Part shown: piece by piece, positions 10,175 through 16,445 of the stretch
How the letters are laid out: each line of letters begins with the position of its first letter
How positions within the stretch are numbered: position 1 is the stretch's first letter
Assembly (NCBI RefSeq): GCF_022376445.1
Contig: NW_025955648.1
Span: 1 to 16,445 of the forward strand
Reading direction: 5' to 3'
From: Fomitopsis serialis
Lineage: Eukaryota > Basidiomycota > Agaricomycetes > Polyporales > Fomitopsidaceae
Length of the DNA stretch: 16,445 bases
Program-made: the position numbers and the translations under genes
The notes under the pieces: model-generated
Databases searched by the model: none
What the model saw: the letters and a program-made list of their open reading frames with translations, nothing else
What the model was told of the DNA's origin: nothing

Positions 10175-10310
10175 TCCTTCATCCGACCTCGTTCGTCCGA
10201 CCTCGTCGTCCGACCTCGGGCGTCCGACCTCGGGCGTCCGACCTCGGGCGTCCGCTGTCGGGCGTCCGCTGTCGGGCGTCCGCTGTCGGGCGTCCGCGGT
10301 CGGGCGTCCG
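10175..10310. repeat. 14-bp CpG-rich tandem array 2 (TCGGGCGTCCGNNN)
   Basis: Intact units start at 10216, 10230, 10244, 10258, 10272, 10286 and 10300, exactly 14 bp apart, all TCGGGCGTCCG with linkers ACC, CTG or CGG. Three degraded units precede them (10175, 10189 and 10203; the last is 13 bp). Polarity is the same as in array 1. It sits between the convergent ends of the gene at 6932-10028 and the gene ending at 10499. Flanks 10029-10174 and 10311-10498 contain no gene or motif I can support. Confidence 0.95.
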
Positions 10311-10498
10311 ATCGGCATCCCTGACATGAGAACTGCGCTTACTGTCCGTTACCCCGGGACACTATTCCATTGGAAGGAACATTCAATATAATTTCTTATA
10401 ACGGCCTCGCACTCGGCGAGCCCACTGTGTACTCATTCGCCTGGCATACAGTATCATACAACGGGTATAGGGTACAACAACATCGAAGGACATAAGTG

Positions 10499-11212
10499 CT
10501 ACTCAGCCGTGCCGGGACACATTACGGGCACGGCTGCGGGCCCGCACATTCTGGGGGGCGCTGTTGACCGGCACTTCGGTGCCGCGCGCGGACGGTCATA
10601 GCACCTGTTAGAGTCGAAGTCAGTCGTCGGGAGCGAACGGCACAACCGAGTCGGTACTCACATCGCAAGCGGAAGGACAAGGTATTGCTCCGACATGCTG
10701 AAGTACTGAAGGTCCTTCACAGCAAACACATCGTGCCCAGCAGCCTCGTTGGCAGCCTGCACGAATGTGTCCCGAAGCTGCTCCTGCGCTTTGTCTTCGA
10801 GGATGCGACGGAAGTGTCTCTTCTGATCCTCCCACGCTGTGATGATCACGGCGGTTTCGCCGTGCTTGCCGAGGAGCCCTATATTATCGGGGGGGGGTCA
10901 ATAATGCATCCGAAAAATGGGGCGGGTACGCACAGCTCACTGGTGCAACGCGGTGAGTCTCTGGGAGCGAGCGCACCCACTCGATTAAGTAGACGATGTC
11001 GTGCGAGACATCGTCATACACGCCGGGCTCCTCATCCGCCGGGGTATCCTGGAGGTGCTGCTCACCCCACCTCTTCACCCAGAAATCGTGGACACTGCTC
11101 TCGGGCAGTATGTAGCCCCCAATCATGCCCATCCTGTGGATGGATAAGTCAGTCGATGCGAACGCTTGCCAGTGTGTCGTGGAACTTACCTGAATCTGTT
11201 CGGGTGCACCTG
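10499..11212 (-). CDS. Small unrecognised protein, N-terminus uncertain
   Basis: No family recognised. Exons read on the minus strand are about 11212-11190, 11133-10934, 10878-10662 and 10604-10499. Introns are 11134-11189 (56 nt, CTGAC branch site), 10879-10933 (55 nt, containing a run of nine C) and 10605-10661 (57 nt, CTGAC and AACAG acceptor). Phases agree across the last three junctions and end at a TAG. The product is about 180 aa. Visible blocks are MGMIGGYILPESSVHDFWVK, an acidic segment (DTPADEEPGVYDD), LLGKHGETAVIITAWEDQKR and a helix QLRDTFVQAANEAAG. The first exon's start and any upstream exon are not clear, so the gene may be 5'-truncated. An alternative is that translation stops at the TGA overlapping the last donor site, leaving 10604-10499 as untranslated sequence with two hairpins. 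Confidence 0.5.
10504..10584. other. Two short inverted repeats near the 3' end of the small gene
   Basis: The first has 10-bp arms CAGCCGTGCC (10504-10513) and GGCACGGCTG (10527-10536) with a 13-nt loop, just upstream of the TAG in minus-strand sense. The second is CGGCAC-TTCG-GTGCCG (10569-10584), a 6-bp stem with a 4-nt loop; read on the plus strand the loop is UUCG. Both lie in the last predicted exon. They could form RNA hairpins in the transcript; no function is known. Confidence 0.5.
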
Positions 11213-11860
11213 CCTAGATTGCCGGTGATAGATAAGATGCTGTCGCGATCTATATTATGATGGCCCTGACTCTGTGCCTGACAAATCACATGACTAATAC
11301 CCACGCTGCTTGCTTCTGCCGTGTTCCGATATCCGTGGGCCTGCGCCAGTAGGCGTGCGGGAGCCGATGTCAGACTGAGTTCGGGCGTGTGAGCGTTGCT
11401 TTCAAAGACAATGTCACGCATACCGGATTCTTCCCCCGTGTTCCGCTAACCCGTGGCCTCAGGCGAAGGCCGTTTGGTAGCGCATGACAAGCTGAGTTTG
11501 GCCGTGTGAGGTATGCTCCGCAAGAGAGCGGACGAAAGGCGGGGACAGCTACGGAGCTTCCGATGGCGAGGATACGTCTCCATTGCGAAGCCGGCGATAA
11601 GGAAATATCTGTGCGAAACTCGGGTGTGGAGTCCCCACACCATGAGAAAGAAAACAGCGGGAATGAGTCATTGTGCTCAATCAGCATGTCTCTTGACCAT
11701 TGCTGAAGCCGCATCACAACGCCCGAAGGCCAAATGCCGCCTTCTGCATGACTCAGGCGACTATCCAAACTGTGCTCTCCATCCGTGCATCGCTTCCGAG
11801 AGAACCTATTGGCCGAGAATCATTGCATTCGTGCAATCATGTTCAGAGCTGGATACATCC
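11213..11860. other. Stretch without a supported gene
   Basis: Several open frames of 60-150 codons cross this region on both strands. None shows a recognisable domain, sensible splice continuity or a link to the neighbours. The only structure I see is a diverged direct repeat (listed separately). The distal part (about 11770-11860) probably holds upstream promoter sequence for the gene at 11930, including an inverted CCAAT-type pentamer (ATTGG) near 11808. Confidence 0.5.
11319..11510. repeat. Diverged direct repeat, two copies of about 75 bp
   Basis: Copy one (about 11319-11393) and copy two (about 11436-11510) share, in order, CCGTGTTCCG, CCGTGG, a GCG-rich middle and CTGAGTTxGGxCGTGTGAG. 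They are 117 bp apart. By eye the copies agree over most but not all of their length. No terminal inverted repeats or target duplications are visible, so this looks like an old local duplication. Confidence 0.6.
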
Positions 11861-11868
11861 ATATATAA
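11861..11868 (+). promoter_or_regulatory. TATA box of the gene at 11930
   Basis: ATATATAA starts 69 bp before the ATG at 11930, a normal distance for a TATA box plus short 5' leader in a fungal gene. It is the clearest core promoter in the window. Confidence 0.6.
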
Positions 11869-11929
11869 GAAGGTGGGCATTGTCGTTAAGCAGCAGCCGA
11901 CGTGCAACACTCGTGCAGCATCGACAATC

Positions 11930-12994
11930 ATGAACACGGTAAGCGGTGATGCCTCGGACGCATGCGGGCAGCAACCCTAACGCCCTGTAGGTCTCATTTG
12001 ACGGACATGTCGATCTCGACAATCGCCTCAGGCAAATCTTCAACCACTGGCGGACGTGTCCTACTTCTAGCCAATACTCCACCTACGGAGCGTGGAACAA
12101 GTACCTCTCCGTGCGTTTTAGGCACGATATGGTCAAGCCCCAGGAACCGCTTCGCCCGTCCGTTCCGGGGCAGGATGTTCTTGATGTTCTTCACCGCCGC
12201 CGGGGCAACGCGGAGCTGGCTGCTGCTGCCGAAGTGCTCAGCCACGGTGCTCCCGTGAGCACCGACTACACGGGTATGTGGTCGGTGTTTCACTTTCAGG
12301 GCATCCGCTCACCTGCTGCAGGTGGACTCGTTTTCAAGCGGCAGAAGAGCGGCACGAAGATGCCCGACTTTGTCGTCGCGTCGTACTACGGTCTTGAGAT
12401 CGGCACCAACGAGCTGAAGCCCGAGCTTCCACGCCTTGTCGTGGAAATAGGCTCGCTCGACGAGGGCAAGACGACACCGACAGCGGCCCATCGCAAGGCT
12501 ATCTTGACGCAGCTCAAGGGGTACCTCATGCGGATCGCGCTCAACATTCCGATAACATCCGCCGACTTCCCTTACGGCGTCGCCATCGTTGGCACGGAGG
12601 CGGCATGGATCCGTCCATACCGAAGCGGCGGCGGCGGCATTGGTTGGGCGTTCGTCGGTGGTGTGAATGGCGGTAAGGGAGATTGGGGGAGTATTTACGA
12701 CCACAAGTTCCGGGCCCAGATCGATCAGCTGGTGCAGCGCAGCGAGGCAGACGCCATCGCTCATGCGCGTCTGTCCCGGGAGATGCTTGAAACTCCCGAG
12801 GCCTTCTTGGTGGCTGCGGAGGGTGACCCTGACGAGGCCGATGGCAGCGACGACGATCCGAGGATGATGAGGGCGACGGCGAGGGTGGCGAGGGCAGCGA
12901 CGGGGAGCGGGAGGCGCAACAGGATGAGGAGGATGAAGACGACACCGAGGATGAGGGCGAGGAGGTCGAGGTCGAGTCCGAGGATGAGGATTGA
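11930..12994 (+). CDS. Unrecognised protein, possible PD-(D/E)XK-like core with acidic tail, frameshifted
   Basis: The ATG is in a 9-nt first exon (11930-11938). A 52-nt intron (11939-11990; GTAAGC, CCTAAC, GTAG) leads to exon 2 (11991-12273), then a 48-nt intron (12274-12321; GTATGT, TGCAG) and exon 3. Three features recall the order of a PD-(D/E)XK nuclease core: MPDFVV, then LVVEIGSLDEGK, then AILTQLKGYLMRI (a Q...Y helix), followed by YGVAIVGTEAAWIRP. The usual ExK lysine is replaced (EIG), so activity is doubtful and the assignment is tentative. After DGSDDD (about 12857) the coding-like frame changes by one base to a long Asp/Glu-rich tail ending at TGA 12992-12994. The original frame would give an implausible Arg/Met-rich tail to 13058. 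A 38-nt intron with a CTGAC site could also explain the change. Confidence 0.6.
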
Positions 12995-13139
12995 CACTCC
13001 TATTGCCGCCAACGATTGTTCCACCTATCCATCTTCTGTGTCGTATAAATATTGGTGATTGGAGCTACCGAATATGGGCATGAGAAAGGCAACACAGACA
13101 AGAGAAAGCGAGGTAACGAACGTATCCATACAGCCCAAG

Positions 13140-13206
13140 CCGAGGATCCGACGTCGGACGCCCGCGGTCGGACGCCCGAGGTCGGACGCATGATCTCGGA
13201 CCGCGT
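13140..13206. repeat. 14-bp CpG-rich tandem array 3, opposite polarity
   Basis: Units start at 13154, 13168 and 13182, with a degraded fourth at 13196, all 14 bp apart. The core is TCGGACGCCCG, the reverse complement of the core in arrays 1 and 2. It lies between two plus-strand genes, after the stop at 12994 and before the start at 13354. Confidence 0.9.
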
Positions 13207-13269
13207 GGTCGCGCATGCCCTGCTATGCACGTGCTTGTGGCGAGTGTGAGAAATATGGCCACAATGGCT

Positions 13270-13353
13270 TGATCGCATGTCCATTACGTACCCTCCTATC
13301 TCCTCTCATCTCATCTCTCAATCGCAATTCTCACCACCTCCGAAGTCCTTTCC
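13270..13353 (+). promoter_or_regulatory. Pyrimidine-rich leader of the gene at 13354
   Basis: A strongly C/T-biased tract (CCTCCTATCTCCTCTCATCT and on to TTTCC) runs up to the ATG at 13354. Such CT-rich stretches are common around transcription starts of fungal genes. No TATA box is evident just upstream. Confidence 0.4.
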
Positions 13354-14427
13354 ATGGCCGTCCCCACCGCGCAAGACTACGACAATGTCTGCGACAACGA
13401 GGCCCTTCCAATGGCGAAGGCAGCATTTGTCAGCTGGCAAGACAACCGAAGCACAGCTGAAGCCAATGCGCAGCTTGTGAAATCGATGGTAGAACCTCGG
13501 TGCAATGGCATGGAGTGAAGGGCTGATACGTTTCTTGTTCAGTGCATGGCTGCGCTCACGACGGGGCTCAAGCGTCTTTCCGACGAGAACACCCAGACGG
13601 CGCTAGGTATTACGGATGCCATGGCCCGCTTTTGGGATATCGTGGGTGGCGCGGAGGAATCGGGGGAAGCGACACTTTCACGTTTGAGTGACATAGTGAT
13701 CCCAAAAGCGAGCCGAGAGCCGGAGCCCCTCATTCAGGTACCGCCGGGTGTTGCGTGGATTCCGCGAAGCATGCGGTCGAGGATGGTATGTGTATCTGGC
13801 ATGAGTATGGTTTCGGCTACTGAGGGAAACACCAGGCACTGGGCTTCTCCCACCGGGCGAGGTCTCGATGTCCGCGTTTCGCACTCAAGTCCATGACACG
13901 CTTGCAGCGGAGACCAGTCGGGTGGAGGCAGTGGATGAGATGGTGGAGGCTCAGATAGCCGAATGTGAGGCGGATGAAGCTGCCATGAATCGTGAGGAGA
14001 TGCTCCACAGCCAGGAGGCGAGTATGTTTCGTTCTCCCATTGATACAGCCATTGACATGTCCGTCGGCAGCACGTCGGACACTCCCTGTACCGACTGAAC
14101 CTACGCCTCCTCCCCTCGCTCGTCATGCCAGTTCCAAAAAGTCCCACAGGTGTTGGCCGGCTGAGCGCGGACGGCAACATGCAGAAGGTGCTCGACCAAG
14201 AGGAGGAGATCGAATTCCTCCATGAGTGCATTGCCGCGCTGAAAGCCCACAACGAGTATATGGACGAATACATCTCTGCCGAGATCAGGTTCTGGGAATC
14301 GGCCGTGGCGGCGAATGAGCGGAACGTCCATGACTGGTATGCGAGGGGTGCCGAGCACCCTGTCATGGAAGACACGGCATACTTTACACAAAACTACACG
14401 GAGTTCGTTAGTGTACACGACATGTAG
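13354..14427 (+). CDS. Unrecognised protein with helical, acidic C-terminal half
   Basis: I do not recognise a family. Exon 1 (13354-13488) starts MAVPTAQDYDN. A 54-nt intron (13489-13542) joins in phase to exon 2 (MAALTTGLKRLSDENTQTAL..., to about 13786, donor GTATGT). The next exon contains SAFRTQVHDTLAAETSRVEA and continues EMVEAQIAECEADEAAMNRE, a charged helix that may be a coiled coil. A 49-nt intron with GTATGT near 14023 and acceptor near 14071 is likely. The final exon, frame of 14125, holds DQEEEIEFLHECIAALKAHN and ends at TAG after SVHDM. Exact splice sites between 13740-13862 and 14020-14185 are not settled; phase-consistent choices exist but more than one fits. It is bounded by 14-bp arrays on both sides. 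No transmembrane segment or catalytic motif is visible. Confidence 0.5.
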
Positions 14428-14636
14428 GATGGGTTACGCTTGTGGTGCTGGATCTGTAGAACGGTTGTAACAGAGCTTCCTTATTTACAAAACACTGCCG
14501 AAATACCTGACGCTTCATATTGCCTACCCACGGAACTGACGCATCACACACACCCATGTCTTCTGCAGCTAGCGAACACTTATATACACAGTGGGTGACA
14601 ACCGGACAAACCGCATCCGCTGTGGGGCACCCAATG

Positions 14637-14745
14637 CCGTCCGCCCGCTGTCGGACGCCCGCTGTCGGGCGCCCGCTGTCGGACGCCCGATGTCGGACGC
14701 CCGCTGTCGGACGCCCACCGTCGGGCGCCCGAGCTCGGAAGCCTG
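14637..14745. repeat. 14-bp CpG-rich tandem array 4, with perfect palindromic units
   Basis: Units start at 14651, 14665, 14679, 14693, 14707, 14721 and 14735, exactly 14 bp apart, with a partial unit at 14637. Most are TCGGACGCCCG. Those at 14665 and 14721 are TCGGGCGCCCG, and 14721-14732 is the perfect palindrome TCGGGCGCCCGA. The last unit is degraded. The array sits between the convergent ends of the genes at 14427 and 14934. The remaining bases of that gap show nothing I can name beyond an AT-rich TATATACA at 14581. Confidence 0.95.
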
Positions 14746-14933
14746 AGGGCGGATGCCCCGTATCGCTCGCCTGTCAAGTGGTGCGGATGGAGGCCCGACA
14801 AGCGGTGACATGGTAGGCTGATTGTTGGGCATCGCATTAAGGCTATGTGTCATTGAAACTAGTTCCCCGCCATACATGTACATACAAGGACATAATTCCC
14901 ATTCATTCAGTTTGAGGTGACATTTTGACTGTG

Positions 14934-16325
14934 TCATTCGCCCTTGCCATGAGCAGGGAAGCGCTGCCGCAAAGCCTCAAAGTCCTCGCGAAGCTGTTCG
15001 TACATAACATGAAGCTTCGCGTTCTCCTGGCGAAGTTCATGCACTTCGCATGAGACATCAGCTGCAGTCTCGAACAGCTCGATGCCCTGGTAACTTTCAT
15101 GACCAACCCGAGGACCATACCCTGTAATCCCATCTATGTGAGTCACCATTACAATGCAATAGGTGAGATGACCCACTCGGTGGCGGCGCCCCGATATACG
15201 CTGGCACCACTTTACGCTGTTCATCAGGATGGCATTGAATCTTTGCTGTCTCTGTTTGAGCCCGACCCTTTCCTTTGCCCTGCATCCTCCGAGCCGCACG
15301 CCTTCCCGCCAAGTTAACCCCCCTGCCTCACCATCGTTGTCGCCGGAATGTGTCGTTTCAGCCCGACGTGTACCCTTGGCCTTTCCAGCCGTCGTGATCA
15401 CCCGCTCCTCCAATTCATCTACCTCCTCGCTTGTATCCGTGAGGTAGGCCTGCTTTGCATCAGTTGCCATCATCCGCCGACCCATCACCAAGTCACTCAC
15501 GGCACCGTCCTCCTCGTTGTCCGATTCCTTGAGGCACTCCCAGTGTGGCATAGTCGACCCACCCTCCACGTTGGGTGGTGTGGGCCGAGCGCTCGGACGA
15601 CCACCAGGCTCAGTGCATGCATTTTCGTCCATACCAACACGACTGACGTCGGGGAGCTCGAAGGAAACTGCTTGCCGGGTCACGGACGTCGTTGTGGCTT
15701 GCAACGGTCCGCCCACAGTGGGAGAAGCACTTTGGGCCATGCTGGGGACAGCAACGCTCTGTGATGAAGCAGGGGTCGTTGCCACATCGACGATGGGAAT
15801 CAAATGGGACATGCCCGGGGGAGGGCTCGCAGAATACCAGCCGCTCTTGAAGACCCTTGGGTCATCGGCTTTGATTCGGGCCATCCGCGTTTTGCTGTCG
15901 TCCGAGGCGTTGCTGGCTAGTTCCTCCATGGCGGAAATGGCAATGGGGGGGACATACACGAACCAATTCTTTTGTGTCGCAGATCGTAACATATCCGCGA
16001 TGTTGAACTGACTGTACATAAGTTATTGAACCCGATGTGAGTCTAATGACTAAATACCGTGACGGATTCTACGGCCTTCCACTGCAAGTGGACAAAGGAG
16101 GATGAGTGCTTGATGGGAGAAAAATGTGCATTTTCTTACCGTCTTCCGAATTAGATCGGCATCCTGAAATCGCGGATCCTTGGATTGTTTCACCGTGTTT
16201 TCAATCTGGGTGCTATAAACCACGATTACCCGGTTCACTTCAATGACACCTTCAAACCGATACAGTGGGTCGGTAGCTGGAGCAAGAACAAGAGGGTTTA
16301 ATGAAGAAGAGGATGGCAAGGTCAT
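14934..16325 (-). CDS. Unrecognised protein with disordered middle and C-terminal coiled coil
   Basis: Start is the ATG at 16325 (MTLPSSSSLNPLVLAP). The first exon runs to LIRKT at a GTAAGA donor. Intron one ends CTTGCAG, followed by a small exon (WKAVESVT) and a second intron ending TGTACAG near 16012. From there a long frame runs to 14934: FNIADMLRSATQKNWFVYVP and AISAMEELASNASDDSK, then a Ser/Thr/Pro-rich disordered region, an acidic patch (KESDNEEDGAVSD), a basic segment (GCRAKERVGLKQRQQRFNA) and a heptad-like C-terminus (VHELRQENAKLHVMYEQLRE) predicted to be a coiled coil. Phases at the second junction do not match without a one-base change. An in-frame intron (GTGGGT...TTACAG, about 15120-15180) probably interrupts the last part. 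No family recognised. A DNA-binding or structural partner is possible, but that is a guess. Confidence 0.5.
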
Positions 16326-16445
16326 GATACTGAGGTGTCAGGCAACAGCAGAGTCGATGCGAGATGTGTTGTCAGTGCGATGACAGGAATTCGCCAAAGA
16401 GTCGCACGTCGTCGGTGGCAACACACCACACTCACGTGGTCAGAT
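16326..16445 (-). promoter_or_regulatory. Upstream region of the last gene
   Basis: These are the last 120 bases, upstream of the minus-strand start at 16325. I see no TATA box or other distinct motif; the region presumably holds the start of that gene's promoter. Confidence 0.25.

Noticed and set aside
2600..10330. Terminal inverted repeats and target-site duplications of the KDZ element
   Set aside because: I compared the flanks by eye and found no convincing matching termini. The element ends therefore remain undefined and may lie outside the window.
10025..10391. Repetitive Gly-Arg-Pro-type proteins over array 2, and similar frames over arrays 1, 3 and 4
   Set aside because: A 14-bp unit reads through all three frames in turn and gives repetitive peptides on both strands. 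They are products of the repeat, not genes.
11370..11768. A 132-codon minus-strand open frame
   Set aside because: It runs across the diverged direct repeat, shows no recognisable domain and has no supported splice or promoter signals.
12541..13024. Minus-strand Ser-rich and hydrophobic open frames opposite the acidic tail
   Set aside because: They mirror the GAG/GAC-rich coding strand of the gene at 11930 and are shadows.

Overview
The window looks like a transposon-rich stretch of a basidiomycete (Agaricomycetes) nuclear genome. The coding regions are cut by many introns of about 36-76 nt with GT...AG ends and CTAAC/CTGAC-type branch sites. The clearest genes are a CxC2-bearing KDZ (Kyakuja-Dileera-Zisupton) transposase and a TET/JBP-type dioxygenase, a pair known to travel together in basidiomycetes. 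No bacterial-style operons, rRNA, tRNA or CRISPR were seen.

Layout. (1) Positions 1-490 hold the 3' part of an unrecognised, frameshifted gene. (2) Positions 516-1140 are a degenerate array in which a GGCC(GA) anchor recurs about every 34 bp with unlike sequence between. (3) A TET/JBP-like Fe(II)/2-oxoglutarate dioxygenase gene (+, 1366-2610) has its iron-binding residues but one apparent 1-nt frameshift. (4) A 14-bp CpG-rich repeat array lies at 2711-2814. (5) An apparently intact KDZ transposase (-, 6572-2863) can be assembled from eight exons into about 1125 aa. (6) A 359-bp divergent promoter region separates it from (7) a long unrecognised gene (+, 6932-10028) with a disordered, AT-hook-like middle. 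(8) A second 14-bp array lies at 10175-10310. (9) A small unrecognised gene (-, about 11212-10499) follows. (10) A gene with a possible PD-(D/E)XK-like core and an acidic tail (+, 11930-12994) has a clear TATA box. (11) A third array lies at 13140-13206. (12) An unrecognised gene with a helical C-terminus (+, 13354-14427) follows. (13) A fourth array lies at 14637-14745. (14) The last gene (-, 16325-14934) is unrecognised and ends in a predicted coiled coil.

How it may work together. The transposase presumably mobilises the DNA. The dioxygenase family oxidises 5-methylcytosine, which could affect silencing of the element. The gene at 6932 shares a divergent promoter with the transposase and is the best candidate for an element-encoded partner. 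The most striking unexplained structure is the set of four arrays of one 14-bp quasi-palindromic CpG-dense unit. They sit at gene junctions, three of the four between convergent genes. They are possible transposase-binding, methylation or gene-boundary elements; that role is inference only.

Exon boundaries were built by eye from splice signals and reading-frame continuity. Several non-transposase genes need one single-base correction each, so either they are decaying or the assembly has indel errors.
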